Below, in pieces: positions 45,739-54,730 of a stretch of 54,945 nucleotides of DNA. The first letter of the stretch is position 1. Every line of letters begins with the position of its first letter. The stretch is from an uncultured SAR86 cluster bacterium (lineage in GTDB: Bacteria > Pseudomonadota > Gammaproteobacteria > Magnimaribacterales > D2472): the NCBI GenBank assembly GCA_902632555.1, contig CACPCZ010000009.1, forward strand, positions 1 through 54,945. The letters are read 5' to 3'. The position numbers and the translations under genes are program-made. The notes under the pieces are model-generated. The model searched no databases and had not been told where the DNA came from. It saw only the letters and a program-made list of their open reading frames with translations.

Positions 45739-48603
45739 CTAGATATTTTTGACTTTAAAATTTAAATCTTTAATTTCGTCAATGTATGTTTCACCAGCGA
45801 TCACTGATTTTTTAGATTCATTGAACAAATATTTTCTAGCAACATCTTCTAAATCCTTTTTGGTGCATGTTTTTACTTTTGATCTAAAATTTAATCTACA
45901 TTCGATATTTTTATTTTCAATATTTGCACCAAAATCACTCATAGCTTCACCATATGGAGATAATGGCTTATCAATTCCTGAAATTACACCAAGAACACCT
46001 TCATCTAATTGCGAACCTGAAATATTGGCGAGAGCCCACTCTCTTGACTTAGCAAAATCGTTAAAGGTTTCTGAGCATCTTGGATCTCTATAAGAAAAGA
46101 ATTTAAAAATTTTATTCTTTGAATCTTGCATTGCTCCTGCTCCATACGCTCCTCCCTTTTCTCTGATTGCAGAATGAAGGTATCCATTTCTCAATACCGC
46201 TCCAAGTACAGTCAAAGCCGGAGCATCTTCATGCAACATATCAACAGTAGGAAAAGCCTCAGCACAATAACAAACTTGTGCGCCTGTTATCCAACCAACT
46301 TGTTCCGACTGAATATCAAATAGATTCTGAATGTAGGAATTTGATGCATTTTGATCATAATTAAAGACAATACTTGATTTATCTTTATCAATGGATGAAG
46401 CCGTAAAAGTATGAATAGGATTTAGATCAATTTTTTTCTTGATTGATTGGAGAATGTCAATGTATTTTTCAAGATTTAAGTCTTCATTGATATTTTTAGC
46501 AAGATAGCTTGTATTTGTAATGTAATTTAAGCCAGATCCCATATCATTTGTTGCAGCTATATTGTTAATTTGTGAACCTGCATTACTCATTGCAAGCAAA
46601 TGTCCATTCTGGATTAGCGATCTTTCATTAGCAGAAGAAATAAAGTTAAGTAAATCTTTAATTCTTTCTTTTTCATTAAATTTAGGTTTAATAATTGTAT
46701 TAGAAATAATATTTTGCATTTTTTCTTCATTTTTTTCTAAGCATTTAGAGCTAACTTGAAGAGCAAGAGTATGATTACCAGAATCATCAGGAACTAGAAC
46801 AAAGGATGCTGACAAGCCACCTGTAAAGGCAGATTGTTCTTTTTGAATCTCTTCAAAACCTTTATTTCCAATTCCAATATCTGTGAGGGTATTTGCATAT
46901 AGTGATGCAATTTTAAACTCCTCTGAGCTTAAATTTTTACAGGGATAGAGAGCTGAATGATAGGTTATTCCATTTGTTCCAGTATGATAATAATGATTAA
47001 AAGTATTATTATTTTTAAACATTTCAACAGTTGGATAATTCCTTTTTTGAGGAATATCCTCTTTAGTTACTTTTGGTAGTATTTCTGGATCATCTACTTT
47101 GTTTTGTCTTTTCTTTAGATCTTTAGCTAGTAAATTAATTTCAACTTTTTGCTTATTGGTAAGTTGTTTTGATTTTTCATCAACTTTTTTGAGTATTTTT
47201 TCTTCATTTTTTTTATTAAAGTTAATATCAGGTACTAGAGAATAATTCAATCTGTGATCATTATTAATTAATTTTTCTTCAATAAGTTTTTCCATGTATC
47301 TTTCATTGTCTAGATTTTTTTTAACAATTGAAAAGGAGCTATCAAGATCGAGAACTTTTAGAGGATCATCATTGTGTATGCATGCTGGAAGGCAACTAAG
47401 CATAATTTGCAGACCATAAGGCATTCCAGATCCTGTAATTTCACGTTGTCTAATCTCTAGTTGATGCAAAGATGAATCAATTATTTCTCTAGATATTCCA
47501 TCTTTAACAACTTTTTTAAGACAGTTAACAATAAGTTCCTCTACTTTATCTTGTGAATTTGATTTAACTCCCTCAAGCCCGGCTGCAAAAACCAATTCTT
47601 TATGATCAGTTTCTAATCCTGTGAGTGGGGATAAGGACCTACCTAGTTTAGTGCTCTCAAGAGCTTTTCTCAAAGGTGAAGCAGAATTATCAAGAAGTAT
47701 ATTTGACATTAGATACGATTCTAATAATTCGACAGGATTATGACTTTCTCCAAGCAACCAGCTAAGAACTACGTGATGATTATTTTCGTCATTTGGTAAT
47801 GGATTATAAAACTCAGAAACTTTTTTTGGTGAGGTAAGCCTATTCTCATTTTGAACAAATATTTTTTCATCTGAAGGCTCAAAGTTTTTCAGAACATTTT
47901 TATCTATGTACTCTTGAATTTCTGAAGGATCAAGATTGCCAAATGTAAAAAATGTTGCATTCGAAGGGTGATAATGCTTTTTATGGAAATCAACAAGATA
48001 ATCATGCGTTAAATCTATAATATTTTCAGGATTTCCTCCGCTGTTATGTTTATAAGTTGATGAACTATATAAATGCTTAGACATGCCATGCCATAATTGA
48101 CTTGATATGGAACTCATAGCACCTTTCATTTCGTTAAATACAACTCCTTTAATTTCTAACTCGCTATTTGTATTATCTTGCTCCTTGAATTCTAGTCTGT
48201 GACCTTCTTGAAAGAAATCCAGCTTATCTAAATTTGGAAAAAAGGATGAATCCAAATAAACACTTAATAAATTTTTGAAATCTTTATCATTAAGAGTAGC
48301 AAAGGGGTAAGCGGTCCAATCACTTGATGTAAATGCGTTCATAAAAGTATTCAAAGATCTTCTTATCATCATAAAAAAGGGATCTCTTACAGGAAATTTT
48401 TTGGATCCACATAAGGCTGTATGTTCAAGAATATGAGCAACTCCGGTAGAATCTTCAGGAATCGTTCTAAAAGCAACCATGAAAACTTTTTCATCGCTCT
48501 TTGAATCTAGATGAATATGCTTGCAATTGAATTCAGATTCAGTATATATTTGAGCATTAAGGTCTAATAGTTTTATATACTTTTGATCTTCTAAACTAAA
48601 CAT
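45739..48603 (-). CDS. M16C-family zinc metallopeptidase (PreP/insulinase-like)
   Basis: A 954-residue peptidase of the presequence-protease (M16C) type that degrades peptides in a closed chamber. The inverted zinc motif HILEH (His57, Glu60, His61) is followed by CGSKKFPVRDPF and RRSLNTFMNAFTSSDWTAYPF, both typical of M16C, and then by GVVFNEMKGAMS with the distal Glu. A linker rich in Lys and Glu at about 480-520 separates the two halves. No signal peptide is seen, so it is likely cytoplasmic. It is convergent with the transglycosylase gene with no gap, and 20 bp from the divergent lipoprotein gene. Confidence 0.93.
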   Translation of the reverse strand: MFSLEDQKYIKLLDLNAQIYTESEFNCKHIHLDSKSDEKVFMVAFRTIPEDSTGVAHILEHTALCGSKKFPVRDPFFMMIRRSLNTFMNAFTSSDWTAYPFATLNDKDFKNLLSVYLDSSFFPNLDKLDFFQEGHRLEFKEQDNTNSELEIKGVVFNEMKGAMSSISSQLWHGMSKHLYSSSTYKHNSGGNPENIIDLTHDYLVDFHKKHYHPSNATFFTFGNLDPSEIQEYIDKNVLKNFEPSDEKIFVQNENRLTSPKKVSEFYNPLPNDENNHHVVLSWLLGESHNPVELLESYLMSNILLDNSASPLRKALESTKLGRSLSPLTGLETDHKELVFAAGLEGVKSNSQDKVEELIVNCLKKVVKDGISREIIDSSLHQLEIRQREITGSGMPYGLQIMLSCLPACIHNDDPLKVLDLDSSFSIVKKNLDNERYMEKLIEEKLINNDHRLNYSLVPDINFNKKNEEKILKKVDEKSKQLTNKQKVEINLLAKDLKKRQNKVDDPEILPKVTKEDIPQKRNYPTVEMFKNNNTFNHYYHTGTNGITYHSALYPCKNLSSEEFKIASLYANTLTDIGIGNKGFEEIQKEQSAFTGGLSASFVLVPDDSGNHTLALQVSSKCLEKNEEKMQNIISNTIIKPKFNEKERIKDLLNFISSANERSLIQNGHLLAMSNAGSQINNIAATNDMGSGLNYITNTSYLAKNINEDLNLEKYIDILQSIKKKIDLNPIHTFTASSIDKDKSSIVFNYDQNASNSYIQNLFDIQSEQVGWITGAQVCYCAEAFPTVDMLHEDAPALTVLGAVLRNGYLHSAIREKGGAYGAGAMQDSKNKIFKFFSYRDPRCSETFNDFAKSREWALANISGSQLDEGVLGVISGIDKPLSPYGEAMSDFGANIENKNIECRLNFRSKVKTCTKKDLEDVARKYLFNESKKSVIAGETYIDEIKDLNFKVKNI

Positions 48604-48623
48604 ACTAATAAATTAATAATTCT

Positions 48624-49136
48624 ATGAAATATATCACTACACTTTTAGGTCTGATTGTTTTGATTGGCTGTTCTACAACACAATCTAATATTCAAGTTGA
48701 TTCAATCGAAACGTTTAACTTAGATAATTATAATGATTTTAATATAAAGATAAATACCTCTAACTTGAGTGCTGAAATTAATCCCATAGTTCTTGAAAAG
48801 TTTAGAGAAAAATTAAAAAATTCTATCTCTGAGAGAGGACTATCTTTTAATAAAGAATCAGATTTAACTTTTGAAATTAACTTTACAACAAAGGAGTCCG
48901 TAGAATCAGACCGAATGGATTATTATTATTCAAGATATTATTGGGATTACTATAAATTTAGGGACGATGTTTATACTGTTACTGAAAATATACTCAGAAT
49001 AAATTTAAAAGACCTTGAACTTGATAAAACAGTTTGGACAGTAGTTACTGTTTGGAGAGATGGTTCCAGTAGGGCAATATCATCTGATGATGCTGCGGAT
49101 ATTCTTGTAGATGAAATAATGATAAGTTTTTTGTAA
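48624..49136 (+). CDS. DUF4136-like lipoprotein
   Basis: A 170-residue lipoprotein with lipobox VLIGC (Cys16). After the Cys, FNLDNYNDFNI, EKFREKLKNSISERGLSF and LTFEINFTTKESVE follow the pattern of the DUF4136 family: a short strand, an amphipathic helix and an ESD-x-x-V-x-F strand. A Tyr-rich loop (MDYYYSRYYWDYYKF) and a final helix DDAADILVDEIM complete it. The function of this family is not known. It is separated from the next gene by 9 bp. Confidence 0.75.
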   Translation: MKYITTLLGLIVLIGCSTTQSNIQVDSIETFNLDNYNDFNIKINTSNLSAEINPIVLEKFREKLKNSISERGLSFNKESDLTFEINFTTKESVESDRMDYYYSRYYWDYYKFRDDVYTVTENILRINLKDLELDKTVWTVVTVWRDGSSRAISSDDAADILVDEIMISFL

Positions 49137-49145
49137 TAAATTATT

Positions 49146-50864
49146 TTGCATAAATATTTTTCACTATCATTCATCATTGCGATTTTATATGGGTGCTCAG
49201 ATTCTGTAGAAAATAAAATTGATATTCCAATAACTTCCGCTGTAGAAGATCTTGTATTGCATTCGGAAGAATTTAAACAAAAAATACTCTCTTATGATAC
49301 TCCTGGAGGAAAGATACACTTTGCTATTGGATTTGGAATTGCAAATTCAATAATGGTGGAAGGCGATGATGGAAATATTATCATTGATGCTGCTGATAGC
49401 ATGTATGAAGCAGACAAGATTTATAATTTATTCAAACAAAAAAATCCAAATCCGATCAAAGCAATTATATATACTCACAATCATGGTGATCATACCTTTG
49501 GTACACAGTATTATTTGAATTTACAAGAAGAAAAGCCTCAAATAATTGCTCATGAAGATACGGATTTCTATGTTCAAAGAATAATGGGAATTCTTAATCC
49601 AATTATAACTACCCGAAGCACAAGAATGTTTGGTACAACTTTGCCTGAGGAAGATTTAATTAATGTTGGCATTGGTCCAAATTTAAGTGTTTCAAAATCA
49701 CCAACAGGTTACGTAAAACCAGATCTAACTTTTAAAGATGAGCTGAAAATTAATATTTCAGGTATTGAAATTGAGTTATATCATGCGCCAGGTGAGACAA
49801 ATGATCAGATTTTCGTTTGGCTACCAAAACATAAGTCTTTAATGCCAGGTGATAATGTATATAAGACTTTTCCAAATTTATATACCATTAGGGGGACTTC
49901 ACACAGAGATGTAAAAGGTTGGATTAATAGTTTGGATCATATGAAAACATTTAATCCTGAATTTCTCTTCCCAAGTCATACTAAACCAATTATAGGAGAG
50001 GATGTTATTCAAGATGTTTTAAATATCTACAGGGATGCTATTCAATATATTCATGATCAGACCATCAGATTGATGAATCAAGGTATGTATCCAGACGAAA
50101 TTGCTGAAAAAATTAAACTACCTGAGGATATTGCTGATTCTCCATATTTGAAAGAGTTTTATGGAACCGTTAGATGGTCTGTTAAAAGCATATTTAACGG
50201 TTATTTAGGTTGGTTTAGTGGTAATCCTTCTGAGTTAGATCCTCTTTCAAGAGAAGAAAAAGCAAAAAGAATATTAAATCTTGCTGGAGATTTAGATATT
50301 TTGATTGATGACTTAAGACTCGCTGTTGAAAAAGAAGACATGCAATGGGCTTTGGAATTAAGTGATTATCTTATAGCATTAGACAGTTTTACTGAAGAAG
50401 TAAAAGATTTAAGAATAAATGCTTTAATTTATGAAGGCTCAAGATCAGCAAATCCAAATAAAAGAAATTATTTTTTAACCTCAGCATTTGAATTAAGAGA
50501 AGAATTTGTTGAAACGTCTTTATTGGATAGAACTTCTGTAGAGCTTTTAGAATATGTTTCCATCGATACTTTATTTGATGTATTGTCTACAAGATATAAT
50601 CCAGAAAATAGCATCAAAGAAAATACATCTGTCTGCTTTTTATTTTCATCTGGATTGAGAAAAAGTATAACTATAAGAAATCAGGTGGCAGTAATAAACA
50701 ACTCAATTCGAGATAACTGTTTGGTGACAGTTAAAACTGGCGAAATTGAATTGAAAAAAGTTCTTACAGGGCTCTCAAATCCTGTAACGTCTATCGCATC
50801 TGGAGCTATAGAGATAGAAGGGAGCTCAATTGAATTTCTTCAATTCATTAGTAAATTTAGATAG
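49146..50864 (+). CDS. Alkylsulfatase-like MBL-fold lipoprotein
   Basis: A 572-residue protein of the SdsA-type alkylsulfatase group, which release sulfate from linear alkyl sulfates. It starts at a TTG and carries a lipobox ILYGC (Cys17). The MBL domain has THNHGDH (His111, His113, Asp115, His116), and YHAPGETNDQIFVWLP and FPSHTKPI hold further ligands. Residues ~295-440 match the alkylsulfatase dimerisation helices (FYGTVRWSVKSIFNGYLGWFSGNPSEL), and the C-terminal part from ~465 resembles the SCP2-like domain. No good ATG exists before residue ~70. Sulfatase activity is inferred from family. Confidence 0.88.
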   Translation: MHKYFSLSFIIAILYGCSDSVENKIDIPITSAVEDLVLHSEEFKQKILSYDTPGGKIHFAIGFGIANSIMVEGDDGNIIIDAADSMYEADKIYNLFKQKNPNPIKAIIYTHNHGDHTFGTQYYLNLQEEKPQIIAHEDTDFYVQRIMGILNPIITTRSTRMFGTTLPEEDLINVGIGPNLSVSKSPTGYVKPDLTFKDELKINISGIEIELYHAPGETNDQIFVWLPKHKSLMPGDNVYKTFPNLYTIRGTSHRDVKGWINSLDHMKTFNPEFLFPSHTKPIIGEDVIQDVLNIYRDAIQYIHDQTIRLMNQGMYPDEIAEKIKLPEDIADSPYLKEFYGTVRWSVKSIFNGYLGWFSGNPSELDPLSREEKAKRILNLAGDLDILIDDLRLAVEKEDMQWALELSDYLIALDSFTEEVKDLRINALIYEGSRSANPNKRNYFLTSAFELREEFVETSLLDRTSVELLEYVSIDTLFDVLSTRYNPENSIKENTSVCFLFSSGLRKSITIRNQVAVINNSIRDNCLVTVKTGEIELKKVLTGLSNPVTSIASGAIEIEGSSIEFLQFISKFR

Positions 50865-50865
50865 A

Positions 50866-52089
50866 TTAAGAATTTCCTGAAGGAATATCTTTAAATGCTA
50901 CTCCTTTATCCGCTCTGGGGTCTTGAGGAAGTCCAAGTACTCTTTCAGCAATAATATTTCTAAGGATTTCATCTGTTCCTCCAGCAATTCTCATCCCTGG
51001 TGCACCTAACCATGCATTTTGAAAACCTTTTACATCAGCGTTATCTGTTCTTAGCATACCAGCCATATCAAGTGAATCTATTCCAAAGTTACCAATATTT
51101 TGAAGTTTTCCAGCACTAACAATTTTTGTAATTGACGCTTCAGGCCCAGGAGTATCACCTCTTGAAAGTGCTGACATTGTTCTAAGTTTTGTATTCTTAA
51201 GCCCGCTTTTTTCACAATACCAATCTGCAATAGATTCTCTTGCTGCTTTGTTATTTAAAAGAGGTTCTCCAAGACTATCCTGAGTTTTTGCCCATCTAAA
51301 AGCATCCTCTACATCAGCGCCACCAGCGTCACCGACAGCCAACCTCTCATTCATTAGTGTTGTTATAGCAACCTTCCAACCGTCTCCAATTTCTCCTAAT
51401 CTTTGAGAGTCAGGAATTTCTACATCAGTGAAATAGACTTCATTAAAACTCGAACCACCGGTGATTTGCTTGATTGGTTTTACCTCGATGCCTGGCGATT
51501 TCATATCTACAAAAAAGAAAGTCATGCCTTTATGTTTTTCCATATTTGGATCATGTCTAACGACTAATATCCCATAGTCTGAGAAGTGTGCACCAGATGT
51601 CCAAACTTTTTGTCCATTAATAATCCACTTATCACCTTTTTGAACTGCTTTACTTCTAAGACCAGCTACATCTGAACCTGCTGAAGGCTCAGAAAAAAGT
51701 TGACACCAAATTTCTTTTCCCTCCGCCATTGGTGGGAGATATCTCTCTTTTTGTTCTTCAGTAGCATATTCCATCATTACTGGACCGCACATACCAAGGC
51801 CAATTTCGAAAATTCCTTTTGGTACATCAAATTTAGACTCTTCATTAGCCCATATAATCCTCTCCATTGAACTTGCACCAATACCACCATATTCTTTTGG
51901 CCAATGAAGCATTGCCCATCCCGCATCATACTTCTTTTTTTGCCATGCCTTAGCAGCCTTCATTTTATCTTTGTTAGCAAAGTCATCATTTTGAGGAGTC
52001 GAGTCCTCTTTGTAGGTGGCATTTTTTTCAAGCCAATCTCTACATTTTTTCCTGAATAATGCTTCTTCTTTAGTATCGTTAAAGTCCAT
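50866..52089 (-). CDS. Acyl-CoA dehydrogenase, larger subunit of a pair
   Basis: FAD enzyme oxidising acyl-CoA at C2-C3. 407 residues. The FAD-binding motif FSEPSAGSDVAGL and WTSGAHFSDY in the middle domain are intact. Near the C-terminus, GGTDEILRNIIAERVLG has Glu in the catalytic region and the family R-N-x-I-A-E-R end. It lies 10 bp downstream of another dehydrogenase on the same strand; such pairs of a canonical and a divergent subunit form alpha2-beta2 enzymes in steroid and branched side-chain degradation, so a heteromer is likely. Convergent with the sulfatase gene with 1 bp between them. Confidence 0.93.
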   Translation of the reverse strand: MDFNDTKEEALFRKKCRDWLEKNATYKEDSTPQNDDFANKDKMKAAKAWQKKKYDAGWAMLHWPKEYGGIGASSMERIIWANEESKFDVPKGIFEIGLGMCGPVMMEYATEEQKERYLPPMAEGKEIWCQLFSEPSAGSDVAGLRSKAVQKGDKWIINGQKVWTSGAHFSDYGILVVRHDPNMEKHKGMTFFFVDMKSPGIEVKPIKQITGGSSFNEVYFTDVEIPDSQRLGEIGDGWKVAITTLMNERLAVGDAGGADVEDAFRWAKTQDSLGEPLLNNKAARESIADWYCEKSGLKNTKLRTMSALSRGDTPGPEASITKIVSAGKLQNIGNFGIDSLDMAGMLRTDNADVKGFQNAWLGAPGMRIAGGTDEILRNIIAERVLGLPQDPRADKGVAFKDIPSGNS

Positions 52090-52099
52090 ATTTTATTTC

Positions 52100-53212
52100 C
52101 TAATTAATATTTGATTGCTCCAAACTAGTCACTAATTTTTCTCTCCAATTACTTAGAGATCCAAGATTTAAAGACAACAGTTTAGATCGTCTGTAAAACA
52201 TATGGCAATCGTATTCCCATGTAAAACCATTGCCACCATGAGTTTGAATATTTTCTTGTGAGCATAATTGATATGCTTTTATTGCACTAACGCGAGCAGT
52301 TGCTGAAGCTGATGGAAGATCCGCAGAGTCAGTAGATAATGCCCATGCAGCATAATAACAATTAGATTTTGCAAGAGTAAGAGCGATATACATATCAGCA
52401 AGCTTATGTTTTATGGCCTGATAGGAGCCTATTGGACGCCCAAAAGCATATCTTTCCTTTGCATAATTAACAGCCATATCAAGCGATGCCTGAGAGCCAC
52501 CGATTTGCTCATATGCAAATAATACAGCTGCTTGATTGATTATAGATTCATAAATATCCCATCCAGAAATTTCATCACCAATACTTTCAGTCTTGACATC
52601 ATTGAACGTTATTGAAAAGTGGCCTCTACTTTCATCAATATTTTCTTGATGTTCAATTGACACCCCTTGTTGGGATAAATCAGCTATTTGAAGTGAAATA
52701 CCACTATTTGATTTTGCAACTACTAAAGCATGAGTTGCAATACTTGCGTCAGGCACTGCAATTTTCTTACCATTTATTTTTCCAGAATCATAAACAAGTT
52801 CTATATTGTCCTTTGAAGGCGCAAATAAACCCTCTGTTACCGCTAAAGTACCGACAATATCACCTGATACTAGTTTTGGAAGAAGATTATTTTTCATTTC
52901 TTCGCTTCCATAATTAATAAGAGCTTCTGTAAATAAATATACTGACGATGAGAAAGGAACTGGAGCCAAAAATCTTCCTAATTCTTCAGCAATTACACAT
53001 AGCTCAAGATGCCCCAATCCAAGACCACCATATTCTTCTGGAACTCTAATACCAGTCCAACCAAGTTCAACAATTTTTGACCATAGTTCTTGATCAAAAA
53101 AAGATTGATTTTCTAGTACATTTCTATTTCTTGAAAGGGCATTTTCCTTCTCTAAAAATTTTCTTGCCTCTTCTTGAAGAAATTTTTGATCGTCTGAAAA
53201 GTCTAAATTCAT
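52100..53212 (-). CDS. Acyl-CoA dehydrogenase, divergent smaller subunit of a pair
   Basis: 370 residues of the acyl-CoA dehydrogenase fold. The N-terminal domain is clear (GWTGIRVPEEYGGLGLGHLELCVIAEELG, split over residues ~50-78). The middle domain has LAVTEGL but lacks the normal S-E-P-x-A-G-S-D FAD signature. The C-terminal part has QIHGGNGFTWEYDCHMFYRR; the R-R replaces the usual R-D. These changes match the non-canonical partner in heteromeric dehydrogenases, so it probably works only with the 407-aa neighbour 10 bp downstream. Confidence 0.9.
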   Translation of the reverse strand: MNLDFSDDQKFLQEEARKFLEKENALSRNRNVLENQSFFDQELWSKIVELGWTGIRVPEEYGGLGLGHLELCVIAEELGRFLAPVPFSSSVYLFTEALINYGSEEMKNNLLPKLVSGDIVGTLAVTEGLFAPSKDNIELVYDSGKINGKKIAVPDASIATHALVVAKSNSGISLQIADLSQQGVSIEHQENIDESRGHFSITFNDVKTESIGDEISGWDIYESIINQAAVLFAYEQIGGSQASLDMAVNYAKERYAFGRPIGSYQAIKHKLADMYIALTLAKSNCYYAAWALSTDSADLPSASATARVSAIKAYQLCSQENIQTHGGNGFTWEYDCHMFYRRSKLLSLNLGSLSNWREKLVTSLEQSNIN

Positions 53213-53293
53213 ATATATGCCATTAAGTTAAGGTAAAATAGATATTTATTATATGCTAAATAATTGTAATTTTTAATCAGTATAAGGCCGTAT

Positions 53294-53932
53294 ATGAAAA
53301 TAGATAAAAAAAAACCAGCATATTTAGATAGATCAAATAAAGGAGGCCTCCTTGTCGGATTTATATATGTTTTGGCATTTATGAGCATTTTGTTTTTATG
53401 GATTTGGCAAACTTTTGAATCTGAAAACAATAACTCTTCAATGAAAATTATTGATGAGCGACTAAGTGTTATTGAAGAACAAATCAATATTGCTGATGAA
53501 TCAAATAACGATACGGTAAATGATCTTTCTTCATCTATTCAATTCCTTGATAAAGAAATTCGAAAGCTTTGGGATCTTAGCAATAAAAGAAATAAAGTTA
53601 ATATCCAAAAATTAAGTCAACAAACACTCGAAATTGAAGACATTCTTAATAACCTTGATAAAAGTGTCTCCCAAAATAAAAAAAGTCTAGCAGCAATTAG
53701 AAATTCTTTAGAGAAAGAAATTGAAAACATTCGTTCCTCTTCAGCTTCAAATAATGATTTGGAAATGATAAAGCTAAATTTAAATTCAATTGACACACAA
53801 TTGATGCTATTAGATGACAGTGTGCAAGCTTTAAATGGATATAAAAATCAACTTAACCAAACTATTTTAGAGATTCAAACTCAAGTGAGCTCCTATCAAA
53901 TGAGCAATGAGTCAAATTTGCAAGAAAATTGA
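53294..53932 (+). CDS. Single-span membrane protein with long coiled coil
   Basis: I do not recognise this 212-residue protein. A basic N-terminus (KIDKKKPAYLDRSNK) precedes one membrane segment at about 19-39, and residues ~45-205 form a nearly continuous predicted coiled coil with heptad hydrophobics (VIEEQINIADE, LNNLDKSVSQNKKSLAAIRNSLEKEI). The topology, cytosolic N-terminus and periplasmic coiled coil, resembles envelope or division scaffolds, but that is only analogy. It is divergent from the dehydrogenase pair (81 bp between) and 31 bp ahead of the next small gene. Confidence 0.75.
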   Translation: MKIDKKKPAYLDRSNKGGLLVGFIYVLAFMSILFLWIWQTFESENNNSSMKIIDERLSVIEEQINIADESNNDTVNDLSSSIQFLDKEIRKLWDLSNKRNKVNIQKLSQQTLEIEDILNNLDKSVSQNKKSLAAIRNSLEKEIENIRSSSASNNDLEMIKLNLNSIDTQLMLLDDSVQALNGYKNQLNQTILEIQTQVSSYQMSNESNLQEN

Positions 53933-53963
53933 CATTCCGCAAAAATAATTGTCTTATTAAGAT

Positions 53964-54176
53964 ATGAATAAATTTGTTTTGCAAGTCTTCCTTTTTTTAG
54001 CTTTTATTCCACTGGCAATCCTAATTGGATATGGTGTTTTAGTCGTAGCACCAATTTTTTGCTGTTTTCTTGCAATTAACTCATATAAATTCAACAATAC
54101 TAAAGAAATGTACATTTGGATGGGCTTTGGAGCACTCTCCTTCTTTATTGCGATGTATATGTTAGGAGTTTTATGA
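53964..54176 (+). CDS. Small membrane protein (70 aa)
   Basis: A 70-residue protein made almost entirely of two to three hydrophobic segments (about 5-25, 26-40 and 50-69) with few charges. No motif is recognised. It is coupled to the next gene by a 4-bp ATGA overlap, which supports that it is real. Confidence 0.65.
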   Translation: MNKFVLQVFLFLAFIPLAILIGYGVLVVAPIFCCFLAINSYKFNNTKEMYIWMGFGALSFFIAMYMLGVL

Positions 54177-54574
54177 CGTCTTTTTTGGCCAGAATATTAT
54201 TAGTTTTGCTTGGTGGAATTATGATTATTTCCGGATTAGTTACTGTTTTGTCTCCAAACATCAATAATATTTTTCTCCCAATAGAAATTGATCCTTCTTC
54301 GACGGCTATAGCCACATTGATGAGAACGTATGCTGGTTTTTTTATAGCATTCGGATATTTAACAATCAGATTTGTCTATTCGTCCTCAAAAGTTCAAATT
54401 GGTAGTATCCTTCTGTATATCATGGGAAGTATGATTTTAGCCAGATCTATAAGCCTTATATACGATGGGGTGACACAATACGCATTAATTACTCTTGGAA
54501 TGGCAGTAATATTATTCCTAGCGTTGTACGTTGTTCAAAAAAATAGAAAAAATCAAATCTCATACGATCTATAA
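54173..54574 (+). CDS. DUF4345-like small membrane protein
   Basis: A 133-residue membrane protein with four hydrophobic segments. The pattern LARILLVLLGGIMIISGLVTVLSP, then LMRTYAGFFIAFGYL and MILARSISLIYDG resembles the DUF4345 family (R-x-x-x-x-L-G, then a tR-a-x-y-G-G-f helix). I use the ATG at 54173, which overlaps the previous stop as ATGA; the frame extends upstream to 54116 without a good ribosome site. Function unknown. Confidence 0.7.
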   Translation: MTSFLARILLVLLGGIMIISGLVTVLSPNINNIFLPIEIDPSSTAIATLMRTYAGFFIAFGYLTIRFVYSSSKVQIGSILLYIMGSMILARSISLIYDGVTQYALITLGMAVILFLALYVVQKNRKNQISYDL

Positions 54575-54610
54575 TCATTAATCTTCTTTCACTTATTGAG
54601 CAGATCTATA

Positions 54611-54616
54611 TATAAT
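54611..54616 (+). promoter_or_regulatory. Candidate -10 box for tRNA-Leu
   Basis: TATAAT ends 10 bases before the first tRNA base. TTTCAC at 54587-54592 is a possible weak -35, 18 bp away. Good position but AT-rich context. Confidence 0.45.
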
Positions 54617-54626
54617 GCATTGGCCT

Positions 54627-54711
54627 GGGGATGTGGTGGAACTGGTAGACACGCTTGGCTTAGAACCAAGTGCCGCAAGGCGTGGGGGTTCGACTCCCTC
54701 CATCCCTACCA
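54627..54711 (+). tRNA. tRNA-Leu, anticodon UAG
   Basis: An 85-nt class II tRNA reading CUA. Acceptor GGGGATG pairs with CATCCCT (54701-54707) including one G-U; discriminator A and encoded CCA end at 54711. The anticodon stem CTTGG/CCAAG encloses CTTAGAA with anticodon TAG at 54661-54663. A long variable arm (TGCCGCAAGGCG) and T arm GGGGGTTCGACTCCCTC follow. Confidence 0.96.
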
Positions 54712-54730
54712 CTTAATATATAATTTATTT

